From Symsagittifera roscoffensis (lineage: Eukaryota > Xenacoelomorpha > Acoela > Convolutidae): a stretch of 64,000 nt of DNA. The notes beneath the pieces are model-generated. The model ran no database searches. It saw only the letters and a list, made by a program, of their open reading frames with translations, and had not been told where the DNA came from. Positions within the stretch are counted from its first letter, which is position 1; each line of letters opens with the position of its first letter. Position numbers and translations under genes: made by a program. Location of the stretch: NCBI RefSeq assembly GCF_963678635.1, contig NC_087070.1:18263318-18327317 (forward strand), given 5' to 3'. Shown piece by piece: positions 1-11,950 of this stretch.

Positions 1-14
1 GCAACGCATATCAC

Positions 15-1219
15 ATGGCGCAGCCAGCAGAATTCGCAGCTCAAGACAACAGAACGGATATGGGAACCCCTGTATTTTGGGCGTCAGCGAACTTAGATCC
101 TCCGTGGCAATTCAAAATCTGGTTCGAACAATTTCTCATTGCGGTTACGGTTAAAGAAAATGTGAACCCAGAGATTATTTTGGAAGAACCAAAAGACATA
201 CTAGAGGAACCCCCCCCCCCCTCGACCAGAAACACCCCGAGAAGGAGAGAATGAAGATGCGAGGAATGCGAGGATCCTTAGAGACAAGCTAGCAAGGGAT
301 AGAGTATTGTTGGAGAATGAAGAGAGAAGGACAAGAGGCGCACGAGTCGGACACAATGTTTTCTACAACGAAGTACAAAAGAAATTGGTGTCCAGATTAT
401 GTTTATCTTTGGGTACAGAAGGAAAGAAACCATTCCTACAAAAGAACCCACATGCTGAAATATCGAAAATGACGTTCAGGGAAATTACAGAACTGGCAGA
501 AGTTTCGTTTCAAAAGGTGAAATGTGTAAGGTACGAAAGATACAAACTGTTTACGAGATTGTAAGAATCGGGAGAATCTCTGGAATCATTTCACGCAGCG
601 TTAACTGCGCAAGCAGCCCGATCAGAACTGGGAACATTGGAAAATGAGATAGTCCGTGATTTTTTTTTTCAAAAATGAAAAACATGACATTGCAGGACAC
701 GCTGACATTCGAGACCCTAGACCCGGAAGAGGTTCTGAAAAGGGCGATAAAGTTCGAATATAGCAAGTTAACCACAATGGCGTCCAAAAGACAAATGCGG
801 CGGCTACAGGAGGATCAAGTAACAATTACACCTCGGTAGTGAGAATAAAACAAGAACCTGTAATGGCAGTTCGAAATTTGTCAGGGACAACAAAGAATCA
901 AAACAGAAAGGAATCGAATAAAAGACAAAATAATAACAAGAATCACAACATGAAAACAAAACCATGTAACAGATGTGGAAGGACATTTTATCAAGGGCAC
1001 TTGAAAAATTGTGCAGCGATGGGGAAAACTTGTAAGAACTGTGGTAAACCCAATCATTTTGCAAAAATGTGCAGATCTCAACAAGTAAGTGAAGTTGCGG
1101 AAGACTCGGAAGGATCGGTAGAGGAATGCGATCAGATAAGTGAAAGTGTTGGGTATGCTACGCTAGATGAAGGAGTGAAATGGAACCCGAGTTGGGAAAT
1201 AGAGCTGGAAGAAAATTGA
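15..1219 (+). pseudogene. gag: broken gag of an LTR retrotransposon
   Basis: Gag binds and packages element RNA into particles. The reading begins at ATG 15, on the LTR/primer-site junction, and runs in pieces through at least three frames: 15-254, about 307-564, a further gag-like stretch to about 838, then 839-1219. A run of C at about 210-220 lies at the first break and a stop at 562-564 ends the second piece. The last piece holds two zinc knuckles: a longer variant (C-x2-C-x7-H-x3-C, DNA about 964-1012) and a canonical C-x2-C-x4-H-x4-C (about 1030-1071), followed by an acidic tail. The knuckles and position between LTRs make the assignment good; the copy cannot make a full Gag as it stands. 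Confidence 0.8.
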
Positions 1220-1328
1220 AAATACTATAAACTAAACCTTCAAGTAACCCAACAACTTTCTTGTGAACTGAGTACAGTAAACTCTTTTTAAAAAAATTAT
1301 CCTACTTATGTTGTATAATTTATTTTTA

Positions 1329-1584
1329 CCGAGGGGGGTGTGTCATACCGCTACTGCAATAGCAGTAATTGATTATGTATGTACCACCAACCTATGGTGC
1401 TTAGTTATTACTTTATGGTATACTCAAGGTCACAGTGTGTTATGACATTGAGACCAAGTGAGAGATCAGAGTTGTTCAGCGCTGATCTAGTTCTCAGTAA
1501 CCAATAACAAAGCAAAGAAAAAGAAAACAGAATACAGTATTGAATTATACCTTGTTTTCAATTGATATCGCAACGCATATCACA
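1329..1584 (+). repeat. polypurine tract and 3' LTR
   Basis: A G-rich purine tract (GAGGGGGG, 1331-1338) precedes a 244-bp LTR taken as 1341-1584, starting TGTCATACC and ending CATATCACA (TG...CA). Its last 15 bases recur at 1-15. The exact start could be 1339, because TG occurs twice in succession. Confidence 0.75.
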
Positions 1585-4500
1585 GTCTCCTAAAGATCCA
1601 GCGATCTTCTACCCCTTGGCTTGTGCTACTAGTTGACGTTCTTAGCCACTAGCTGACGTTCTGTCATTCACCTCCCCAAACCAGTCAGCATATGTGGATT
1701 TGTTTATTTTCACCATCATCGTCCTTGATGTAACACAATTCCAGCATTCCGCTTTGCATTGGAAAAAAGTTCGTAGCCACCAAGTGCTCTCTGTCAGGAT
1801 TCTGCAAGAAGCTGGAAAGCTGAGACTCAGTAGCTTGTTTGCTTACATCACATAACAAAGATGATTCCATCATGCTTCTGTAGTAACTTGCTTCCCCTGT
1901 CTGCTAGTTTCCGCAGTTAAACCCACTGGTGTGATGCTGTGAAAGACAAAGTGATCCACGAAGTTGTTATTGTTGCAGCTTGATTGACTCCTGATCCTAA
2001 GCCCAGGAGACTATTCGAACTGCTTTTAAAAAACAAGAGCATTTTATCTCAATCTTTCTTCTTGAACCGGTCTCAGAGGCGGCCGCTGTTTTTTTCAACT
2101 TCATCTAGACGTCTGTTCACAATACAAATGTCCTCCTCTTCACCCACATAAAGTCCTATAAACCATTTCACCCTTATTATAAACAAGCAGAAGTCATTGC
2201 TGCTTCTAGGGAACTCTTTGTTGACTACGAAACAGCTCCGAGTTTCGTACTAGTCTGCCGCAGCCCATAGAGACTTCGTTTTCTTCGGTTCAACAAATAC
2301 TCTTGTTTTCACCGGTTCTATAAGTCGCTGACTGCTCCTTGGAGACTGTTTTTCTAAGGAAAAAGGCAGGCTTCACTCATACTTGAGGAAGAAACATCAT
2401 CTTGTATCTTTAAAATCATCTTGTATCTTTAAAGCCAGTAGTCGTACCTTCTTTGTTTATGGATAACAGATTGAGACGAGCATTTCATTAAAGTTTACTT
2501 TTTTCACTGAATTGAAACAAACACCGCTCCACTAACCCATTCAATTACTCTATACAGTAAGAACCCTGCGTCAGGAGTAAAGTTTCGAGATCGTCGTCTA
2601 TTGACTAAGCTCCATGATGACATTGGTCCTAGAAACTTAATTTTCAAGGAAGTTGCCAGTAATTGCTTTTGTTTATTTCAAACACTGTTTTGAAAAAAAA
2701 GCTTGTGCTATCAATTTTCTACTGCTGAGGCATGGATGTACGCCGTTTTGCATCAAAATGGTATGTACCATGTCCTAATTGACATATGCTCTGTACACTC
2801 AATAGAAAGTAGACTCTTTCCGGCGGCGTTCTCTCTACTAGTACTGAGTGAGGCTGTAGTGTCCTCTTTAGTTGCTGCCCCGGGGCATGCAATAACGAAC
2901 TTTTAATTAAAATCTTTTATAACGATTTCCTTGCAAAAGTCTCGCATTTTGCTCCTAGTACTCGCTTTGTCTCCCCTTTGAGTTCAATGAGCCGCATTTT
3001 TTCGCTTTTCGGATCTAGTTTCTGTCTGTTGCCTGGGTCCAAACAGCACGCCAGACATGCGAAAACCCGCAAGGAGTCGTTTTTATGGTGTACTAAAATT
3101 TACTTCCATAGAAAAAGTGCGCTGCTCGTTGCGAGAATAATTTTAAAAAATCTGATATTTACAAGTTGAAACCGTTCCTGCCCTAGAGCAGCTTTGGCAA
3201 TTTTTTTCGGCCAGCAAAGATCAGGCCATCTAGTTCATCAATGTGTTTACGAGCGCACCGTTTGTTCGGACACATTATGGTCAACAGCATAACCCTGTCT
3301 TTGGCTGCTTGCAGTCCCTTGCAAAAACTTCAGAGCGTCCAAAATTGTGAAGCTTTCTGTTTTGTTCATCCCTGCTTCGACCGACAGTCATGAGCACTAG
3401 ATCAACCACTCACACATTTTGGTGGCATCCTCGGCACATATGCTTCTTCTGACCGAACACATAGCAGTTACAACTTGACACTCTCTTTTTCTCGCGGTTT
3501 CTCGCGGTTTGCACGACTTTGTGTCAATGGTCATCAATTTCTTCATTTTGAGCCCTTCTTGAGTCGTCATAGTTCCTCAGGCTCGTTTTCAGCTCTGGAA
3601 ACTTCTTTGTTGGTTAAAAGCTCCCAGGTACCATTAAAAGTTTTTAGTTGTCTTGCAGTCCCCTGGCCACTACCGCATCAAAAAGTATACAGTATTTGCT
3701 TGGCTCAACTAGTTTTTCCTCTGATCATAGGCGCTGCTTCCCAAACTGGTCTGCTGGACTGATCACCGTCGGCCTCGTAGCTCAGCAAGTATCCAGGGCT
3801 TTGTACTATATTCATAGCTAACCGTTTTAACATACAAAAAGTTGTTGTTAAGGATCAGAGCAAGGTTTGACTGCACAACTTTTCTTTTTGTAACCTCTGC
3901 TGGATCAAAACTGCGTTCTTCTATTTTATGGTCACGCAGGCTGTCCTTTGTTCAGCATTGGATCTAGCAATGGAGAAAAAACGGGAGATTGTATGGAGCC
4001 TATGGGACATTGTAATCGCCCTCTCACTGCCCTATACAACTCTTTTATGTGCATCACCGCCATAAACTTAATCAACAAAATTTAGTTTACTCAGAATTTC
4101 CACAGAAAGCTGCCAGTTTTGAATCCATTCTTGCTAGGATTACTAGCCAATAGCTAACTCTAATCAAAAAAGAACTCAAGAAAAAATTGAGATCAGGACT
4201 AGAATCTGTTAAGGCTCCGATTTAGAGCAAAAAAAAATAAATCTTGGGGGCTTGAGGACTGTGACTTTATCTGAAGTTTCAACTGAGGACAGAGAAAACA
4301 TAGTGGTTTGCATATACAAACTGAGAAAACTGAGTAAAATTGGTCTGACAAACTTAGCCTCACGAATTACTAGTTAGTTATGCACCGACTAATTATTTTT
4401 TTTTAAAATAGCCAGAGCTCTTGTTTGAGTTTATTGAGTTTTAAATTAGTAAAAACTTGAGCATATAAATTTTTTTAAATGCATTTTCATCTGACTTTGG

Positions 4501-4827
4501 AATAGTCTGGTCTCAACACTTTTTGGTAAAATTTTGCCACATTGGGCTATTTGACCATAATAAAGAGATTTTGCCTGAGATCGATCGATTATTGATCAAT
4601 CCCTAAAATTTTATAAGCATATTTTTCTGTGTCATACACCAAATAGCTTCATACTAATCTATTGCAATGTTTGCAAGAAAACGTTGAGTTGATCAGTAGC
4701 CTCCGTTCAGTAGCCCTCTCCTCAATTCTGATTGCCAATTTTTCCACCTTTCTTAATTATTTACCTCGGCCTTTTCTTGTAGACCCAGCTTAAAGTTTTT
4801 TTTGAAGAGACTAAAGTTTATTATACA
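1585..4827. other. non-coding, no gene seen
   Basis: Over 3 kb with no ORF I can assign. Small tandem duplications are visible, for example a 15-base unit near 1628-1665 and a unit of about 20 bases repeated at 2398-2440. Possibly very old repeat DNA; nothing supports a gene. Confidence 0.5.
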
Positions 4828-5670
4828 GTGAAGTTGAGGGGGAGCGCGCCTCAAAAAACCGCAAATTTTTATCAGAATCTTCACAAAATTGGTCAAAAAC
4901 GTTTTTTTTTTGCTAATATATTGCCTTCCGCGCTGAAAATTTTGCTAAATATGGTCATTAAAAATTTTCATGTTTTTATTCCCAAGAACAATTGTTGCAA
5001 AACGATAGCGAAAAAAAGTCCTATTTTTGGATGTAATGAAAGAGTAATTGTTCATACTTATGATTCCATGCGCACTGAGACGTAGAGTCTTGTGGCAAGA
5101 AGAGCAATTGGAGACAGATTTTAAGATCCAATTTGCAGCTTAACTTGACACCGAACGTCAGTCAAATTAACCACACTGTCGGTTTTTTCAACACGCTTTT
5201 CTCTCTTCCAACCGTCGTTGATTGGCATGTTAGAAAATAATTGCATACTTGGTCAGTTTGTGGGAGAAAATGGCTCTATTATAAGCAGAAAAAAAATAAT
5301 TTATTATACCAAGAGACTGTCATCAAGATCCAATATGTTCAACACTTAAAGATAACAAACCAGTTTTACATTTAAAAAAAATTTTGGCCCAACTTTGAGG
5401 TGATTTATTAAATTAGTTCAAAATAAATAGAGTAAATGATAAAAAAACACTGCGTGATTAACTTTTATTTTTTTTAAGGAATGGCGGATCTCCCAAAGAC
5501 ACAGGGGCGGATCTCCCAAAGAACTAACAAGACCCTGTTTTGGCCAAATTTTTTGCGCCGCAGGCAATATTTTGAAAAAACACGCCAAAAAGGCGCTTGT
5601 AGGCAGTTTTTGGAAAACTTTGACCAAAAAGTCGCGTTTTTTCGGTGCGCGCTCTCCCCTCAAAATTAGT
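4828..5670. repeat. imperfect inverted repeat pair (possible decayed foldback element)
   Basis: The segment about 4828-4960 matches, in reverse complement and with many mismatches, the segment about 5535-5670. Shared landmarks are a GAGGGG-AGCGCGC block at the outer ends and a TATTGCC-GCGC-AAAATTT block at the inner ends. The roughly 575 bp between the arms share nothing. A 17-base unit (GGCGGATCTCCCAAAGA) is repeated at about 5483-5521 inside. No target duplication was found, so the element interpretation is tentative. Confidence 0.35.
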
Positions 5671-6234
5671 ATATATTGGTGCCAAAGACGCGTTTAGAAA
5701 ATTTTTAGGGTCCGAACCAAAAATGCATATCTCAAAATAGTGCAAAGGAGAAAAAAGGTACCTGAAGGGGAAAAACTAGAGATAATAGAAAAAATGAATG
5801 ATTTTCAAGGTTTTCATGATTCCATCTTTGATTAATTAGCTTATAAAACTTCAATTTTGTTGAAGTTAATTTGCCGTATGAAGATTACCCACAAAATTTA
5901 CCCACGGCATTCCTTTACCTTAAAAAATTTCCCTACTTTCGATATTGAATAGCTTTTTGTAAGTTATTACTTCCTTCAAACAAGTAGACAAAATCAACTT
6001 TTCTTTAAAAAAAGCACGAGTATTCTCTGATTATTAAAAGTTTTTTTTTGGAGTTCAATGATTGGCTCGCCCGTCAAAAAACCTTTTGATAAGTTCTAAT
6101 AATGAATCAATGAGATGTTCAACATAGAAGAAATATGTTTTTCTTGTTCTGAATCTTGAAATCTAAGAACTACTACTTTTGCTCAGCTGAATTTCAGTCA
6201 GGAAAACCAAAAAATCAGTCAATTGTTTCATTAA

Positions 6235-6430
6235 AAGACCAAACTGGCTAGGGGCACGATTTTATGTCTATATGGTTCTGGATTCAGATACAAGAATATA
6301 AACATTTAAAATTTTTGTCGAGTGATCTAAGAAAATGAAAGAACAAAGAGAGCATCATTATTGCAAAATCCTCTTAAAATTCACAAAATGCAGTTTGACA
6401 TCGTAATGTTTGATATTGATTTTTTGTCCA
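6235..6430 (+). repeat. direct repeat copy 1 (partner 7700-7925)
   Basis: Shares with 7700-7925 the ordered blocks AAACTG..., TATG-TCCTGGATTC, AAAATTTTTGTCG, AGAAAATGAAAGAACAAA, then a diverged end containing CAGTTTG. Same orientation, about 1.46 kb apart. Diverged, so an old dispersed repeat rather than a recent duplication. Confidence 0.5.
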
Positions 6431-7699
6431 GTTTACGGCCAAAAAATAATAGAAGGACAGCCGTTTACTGTTCAAGCAGCACAGAATGTTCCGACCATAG
6501 TCTTAATAGAAGTTTTTTTTTTCAAAAGTGTCGTTTTTGTGTTTTGGTGTCACAGTATGATCTGAATGAAAGAATAAAAAAATTAGGTATTTAGGACAGT
6601 CATAGTCAAATAGACAAATTGGAAAACAGTTTTTGTAGAAAAATGGCTAGAAAGGGAAAAAATCTTTAAAAAACTTTATAACTTATTGCAGCAATCGCTT
6701 GAATTTTTGAAGTTTTAGTTTCCTAAAAGTGAGCTAAAAGCTCCAAAATCTATTTTAATTCTAGTAAAAATAACTGTTCACGACTTAATTTAATCTTAAA
6801 AAAGCAACTGTAAGCCTGCACGCTCATTTAATTAGCTCGAAATTAGATCAAAAATCAAAACTTTAAAACGGTTCTTCTCTTCATTGAGAAAATTTTTACG
6901 TAGTTTTTTTTAGTACATTGGCTGACTTTTAAAAATTATCAATTTTTTTATTGTTTTAGAATACAAAATACACATAAAAAATAGCGTTAAAATCTGATCA
7001 TTTTTTGGAGAATACGTCAGCCCAAATGTTTCTCAAAAGTTATATAAAAAAGAGTTACAATCAAGTATTAACTATATCTACAATTCTAAGCGGTATATAT
7101 GCTGCACTGTGTTTTTTTTTTCAATACGAAAAGTTTTAGAATTGTTTTACTCTGTCTTTTCTGTTAATAGCTACTTCGATATAGCTGTTTTTCATATTTA
7201 TTCTTTAGGTTATTCACTAGTCGCTATAGACCGATATGTTTACCAATATTTTGCAAATATGTTTAACAAAAACTTCTTGGTGTTATCATACTTAGCCGTT
7301 AGGGGCAAAAAACTACGTAATGGTAGTCTAAGGAGAGGGTATTGCGGACCAAAATGATTTTACTAAAGTTTTTGAGCGGAATAGTAACCAGTTTTACAAA
7401 AAAAAAAGAAAAGCTGCACTTCGAAACCCGAAGTGAAAAAATTTTCGAAAAAGCTTTCAATAAGCTATGGAAAAGAATAATAAAAAACAGTAAATAAGCC
7501 TTAAAACTGAAAAATTTTACCTGTTTCCAAAAATGAACCGTCAGCTAGAAAACTAGGCGTGTCACGTTATCACATCAGCGTTACAATCGCTTGACAGTAG
7601 GAAGACTCTAGCCATTAATCAAGCAGATAGAACAGAAACAGATGCTAATTAATTGCCAAGGTTATGATTCAAAAGTATTACCGAATTAGTACTGGTAAA

Positions 7700-7925
7700 T
7701 TACGAGGCCAAACTGTTCACTGGATAAGCGCACAGTTTTGTGTCTGTATGCTCCTGGATTCCATAGACAAGTCTTTGAACATGTTAAAATTTTGTCGGAA
7801 CGATCAAAGAAAATGAAAGAACAAAAGAAGATCAAAGGGAGCGTCCTTGTTGCGGAATCCGCTTACAATGCACATATTGCACAGTTTGGCCTCGTGATGT
7901 ATTTGCGAGCTGGGTTTTTAAAAAA
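7700..7925 (+). repeat. direct repeat copy 2 (partner 6235-6430)
   Basis: Second copy of the repeat at 6235-6430, including the exact block AGAAAATGAAAGAACAAA. A 78-codon open frame across it is not supported as a gene. Confidence 0.5.
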
Positions 7926-10132
7926 AATCAGATTTTGTAGTTTAACTTTACGATCGGTAGCTCGCTGGTATTGAGCAAGGTAGTTGCCCACGGGTTTTTA
8001 GGGCACCTAAATTTGCAAGAGAGCTGTCCAACTTTGGACAAAATTTCCTTCTAAAATGTAAGATCATAAATCAAAAAGTTTTCTTTGTAATTTTTTTGTT
8101 TCGTATGGAAAATGGCCTTGTCAAAAAACTCAAGTAATCTAAAATGCGAAAATTTAGTCGTTATAAACTAACATCGTAAAATCTTTTGGTTTGTTATACA
8201 TCAACCATTCACCAAAATATGTACTCTCAGTTTATGGTTGAAAGGATTCTTACGATACATCACTAGGAAGCTTGAAACGTTTCTTTGAGTTACCTTATTT
8301 TTTGCCGAAAACAATCAAGCCACCTCTGCTTCTATTCTGAATCCCAATATTTTCCATTCTCCCTCTGCTACTAACTTACGACAACTATTTTTGGCTGACT
8401 AGCCGCAACAATATTTTTATAGGTGCCGTCGCATGAATAGAAGCCCAAATTCTGTTTTGAAATGTGAGAGCACGCCAAAAAATGGTATTTTTTGTTTTTG
8501 AAGTCTTTCACAAAAAGCTAAACAACTACTATTTCTTCAAAAATCTGCAAAATGGGGTTTTTCTGGTTATTCAGCGTAGCTTGAGAAAATTGAAATTGTT
8601 AACCAAAAAAGGTCATAATATTTCAGAAAAAATTGACCCCCTCCTCAAAAAACTGCTCCGCAAGCCACTTACTTGTTTAAATTTCTAAGGTTGTCTTTTC
8701 CATCATTAAATATACTATAAATCTGAACAATTGTTGTTTGTGTAAGCTTTTTAGTTGCTTTCAAGTTTGCGAAAAAACCAAAAACTCAAGTTACAACATA
8801 CTGCTGCCTGAATATTTATTGATAGTGGCTCTAAAAAGATCAAAGAGATTATTGATATCATATGTGTTTAATGTTTTCAGCTTTAGAAGACCATCTCCGC
8901 CGCTGATTGAGTACTGCTGTCCTTCAAACAACCTCTGGTCAGTTTTACACACTTTTACACAGCTCTGATTACTCATCTGGGTTGCATCAAACTACATATT
9001 GAGAGGCAAACGGATTTCTTCTAAATGGATCAAGCCAAACTAATACGTAATGTGTCTCGAAGATGTGTCTCAACACTTAGCCCTGTTCTAATTCTTATCG
9101 CAAACTCGGTCAGTCAATCATACCTCCAAAATTACTCCAAAACAGCTTCTTGGAGAGTTCAAATCAACTGTTGTGCTGACTTGTTTTCAGATTAATTCTG
9201 CTTTAATCCGCTCGTGTTTTCTGTTATTCTGAATTACTAGCGATACTAAATCTGTCACTAGAAAGCACAACTACATTTTACACTGGTTTGAAAACTTTGT
9301 TTTAATTTAGTTTCAGTTTGGGTCTATATTTAAGCGCTGGTCATTCATAAAAACTAGTTCAAATAAGCCGGACTTTAGTTTAAACAGAGTTTTAACCCAC
9401 CGGAGAACTTAACTCCAAACAATTTGCCAATCCATCGAAGTTAGTTTTACGGTTTAACAGCCAAAAACTGGTGGAAACTTTGCAACAACAGGATTAACAA
9501 GAATAAATTGTAACTATTAAGACGCTCTTTTGCCCAACAACCTGAAAGAATTTAAGATAATATTACGTTTGACTCAGTGACCGTTGTATTTAATTGTGGG
9601 CATATTGTTATTATTCCATTACTTCTGGAGTTTCTTTTCCTTCCGCAGTACCTTAAATTTCTCACACTTTCTTTCAGTAAGCATTCAAAAACATCGAGCA
9701 ACCATCGCCCTTGGTTGTCACTTGTTGACAGCTACTGAAGTTACTTTTGTTATCCTCCCTTGAACCCATTCACAAGTCTCTATCGCAACCGTTGGCCAGA
9801 TCTGCTCAAGTCTAAATCTATCATCTATGCGTCTGGTTATAACTGAACGACATACTCTCCCATCACAACCATCCAATCCCACCTCCAACGTTACAGTTCC
9901 TTAAAAAATCTAGGAGCGTTTTCCTAGTTACACACAGTCCAAAATTCACACCGTCCAAAATTTACTCATTAATCAAAATTTTTAAATATCAATAAACACT
10001 TCACACTTATTGCTTCTACTAATAAAATTTTCTTTTGAATTATTTTTCAAATTTTTGATAATTATTCGATAAAACTTAATTGCTTCCAAAAATTGCTAAT
10101 TAGTTGCATATTCAATTTATCCTGTCGTCGCA

Positions 10133-11950
10133 ATGTCGGAATCCAAAGACACTGGTGGCGATGTAGACAAAGAAAAGCAGTCCAGCGAAAGTCAAGGAGG
10201 TGAGAGGGAGTCATGGGGAGGAAAACTCGACTTCATCCTGTCGTGCGTCGGCTATGCTGTCGGCCTCGGCAACGTTTGGCGATTTCCCTATCTTTGTTAC
10301 AAAAACGGCGGCGGAGCATTCCTCATTCCCTATGGAATCTCAGTTATCTTTATGGGCATCCCGCTTTTTATGCTCGAGGTATCAGTAGGTCAGTTCATGT
10401 CCATAGGAGGCTTAGGAGTTTGGAAATTATGTCCGATCTTCAAAGGCGTAGGATGGGCGGCGGCAATCGTAGCGTGCTGGTTGAATGTTTATTATATAGT
10501 AGTGATAGCTTGGGCCCTTTACTATCTATTTAACTCTTTCACAACTAATCTCCCTTGGGCTAGATGTGACAACGAATGGAATGACGAAAACTGTATCACT
10601 GGAAAAGAAACAGCAGCTATCATGCGAAACCAGTCGTCGGCGAACAAATCATTAAACTTAGTTCCCGCAGTTCAGCAATACTGGTATCGGAAAGTCTTGG
10701 ATGAGAGCTCTGGAATTGATGAGCCCGGAATCTTAAGATGGGAACTTGCCATCACGTTGTTCATTGCTTGGCTTCTTTGCTACTTCTGTATTTGGAAAGG
10801 AGTAAAACAAACCGGAAAAGTGGTTTACTTCACAGCTCTGTTTCCATACGTAGTTCTCACAGTTCTTCTAGTCCGAGGCTTAACGTTAGATGGCGCTCTC
10901 GACGGTCTGGAGTTCTTCCTGAAACCAAACATGACCAAACTCCTGGAACCCAACGTATGGATGGATGCCGGATCCCAAGTCTTCTTCTCGTACGGTGTGG
11001 CTCTTGGATCTCTGATTGCTCTCGGAAGTTACAATCACTACAACAACAACTGCTATAGAGACGCAATGATTGTCGGTTGCATCAACTCATGCACGAGTCT
11101 ATTCGCGGGATGTGTGATTTTCTCAAATCTTGGATACATGGCCTGGTATCAGGGGAAGAACGTCTCCGATGTCGCTCAAGAAGGTCCTGGACTCTTGTTT
11201 CAAGTATACCCGGAAGCCGTAACTCTAATGCCGCTTTCACAAGTATGGTCGGTCATGTTTTTCTTTATGGTCTTGCTTCTGGGGTTGGACAGTCAGTTTT
11301 GCACGGTCGAGGGTTTCATTACAGCTATGGTAGACGAGTACCCCAGGTACCTTCGTAAGTACCGACCTCTATTCATAGGCTTAGTATGTCTGCTGTCCTA
11401 TGTCGTCGGAACTAGTTGTATCTCACAAGGAGGTATTTATATGTTCACACTCCTCGATACATATTCGGCCAGTGGTTACAGTCTGCTATGGCTTGCGTTC
11501 TTCGAGACTGTCTCGATTTCATGGGTTTTCGGAGCAAACAATTTCATCTCATGTCTCGAACATATGATAGGTTACCGTCCTCACATCTGGTGGAAAATAT
11601 GCTGGTTCGGCCTGACCCCTGCTATGATTGGCTGTATCTTTATTTTCACTCTTCTGAAGTACGCATCACCGAAATATGGCGACACTTACAAGTACCCAGG
11701 ATGGGCTGAAATCATGGGCTGGTGTATGGCTCTTTCCAGTATGATGGTCATACCGCTCTACGCGTTTTTCAAGACTCTTTTTGCGCCCGGGAATTCCCTC
11801 CGGGAGAAACTGCGCCACGTAACTACTCCAACTCCCGAGATCCAGGCGAGACTCAATGAAATTTTGAACGGAGCTGTTCCATCTGATGCTGCGAATGGAA
11901 TGAGTTCAGATTCTACTCCCAAAGCAGGTCATGCAGAAACAGCAGCTTAG
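10133..11950 (+). CDS. sodium/chloride-dependent GABA transporter-like protein (SLC6 family)
   Basis: A 605-residue plasma-membrane symporter of the neurotransmitter:sodium symporter family, closest by eye to GABA transporters (GAT-1 type); it would import substrate using Na+ and Cl- gradients. Residues 44-63 hold the family signature (GLGNVWRFPYLC, then KNGGGAF) in TM1. Gly44 stands where monoamine transporters have Asp, which points to an amino-acid substrate. Tyr120-Tyr121 in TM3 match the tyrosines that contact substrate. Extracellular loop 2 has a Cys145/Cys154 pair and N-glycosylation sites at Asn166 and Asn171. The full 12-helix length and a polar C-terminal tail are present. The start is the first ATG in frame, giving a typical short polar N-terminus. 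The coding region has no introns although animal SLC6 genes normally have many, and no poly(A) tail or target duplication shows a retrocopy. Exact substrate is inferred. Confidence 0.93.
   Translation: MSESKDTGGDVDKEKQSSESQGGERESWGGKLDFILSCVGYAVGLGNVWRFPYLCYKNGGGAFLIPYGISVIFMGIPLFMLEVSVGQFMSIGGLGVWKLCPIFKGVGWAAAIVACWLNVYYIVVIAWALYYLFNSFTTNLPWARCDNEWNDENCITGKETAAIMRNQSSANKSLNLVPAVQQYWYRKVLDESSGIDEPGILRWELAITLFIAWLLCYFCIWKGVKQTGKVVYFTALFPYVVLTVLLVRGLTLDGALDGLEFFLKPNMTKLLEPNVWMDAGSQVFFSYGVALGSLIALGSYNHYNNNCYRDAMIVGCINSCTSLFAGCVIFSNLGYMAWYQGKNVSDVAQEGPGLLFQVYPEAVTLMPLSQVWSVMFFFMVLLLGLDSQFCTVEGFITAMVDEYPRYLRKYRPLFIGLVCLLSYVVGTSCISQGGIYMFTLLDTYSASGYSLLWLAFFETVSISWVFGANNFISCLEHMIGYRPHIWWKICWFGLTPAMIGCIFIFTLLKYASPKYGDTYKYPGWAEIMGWCMALSSMMVIPLYAFFKTLFAPGNSLREKLRHVTTPTPEIQARLNEILNGAVPSDAANGMSSDSTPKAGHAETAA

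Larger units (their letters stand above)
1..1584 (+). mobile_element. gag-only LTR retroelement (5' edge cut by window)
   Basis: Bases 1-15 are identical to the last 15 bases of the LTR at 1341-1584, so the window opens on the final bases of the 5' LTR. The next bases (16 onward, TGGCGCAGCCAGCAG) start with TGG as a tRNA primer-binding site should and resemble the Ser-tRNA type sites of 17.6/297-like elements (family knowledge; tRNA not verified). Between this site and the 3' purine tract there is only about 1.3 kb, coding for gag; protease, reverse transcriptase and integrase are absent. It is therefore a non-autonomous, internally deleted copy. The left target duplication lies outside the window, so insertion age cannot be judged from it. 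Confidence 0.8.
5671..10132. other. non-coding with dispersed repeats
   Basis: AT-rich sequence with no supportable gene. It contains a diverged direct-repeat pair (about 6235-6430 and 7700-7925) and, at about 6815-6900, a truncated copy of the repeat family described at 13920. The last few hundred bases before 10133 would include the transporter promoter and 5' UTR; no convincing core promoter was identified. Confidence 0.5.

Noticed and set aside
4828-5085. 85-codon open frame
   Set aside because: Lies in the arm of an inverted repeat and begins without an ATG; no protein signal.
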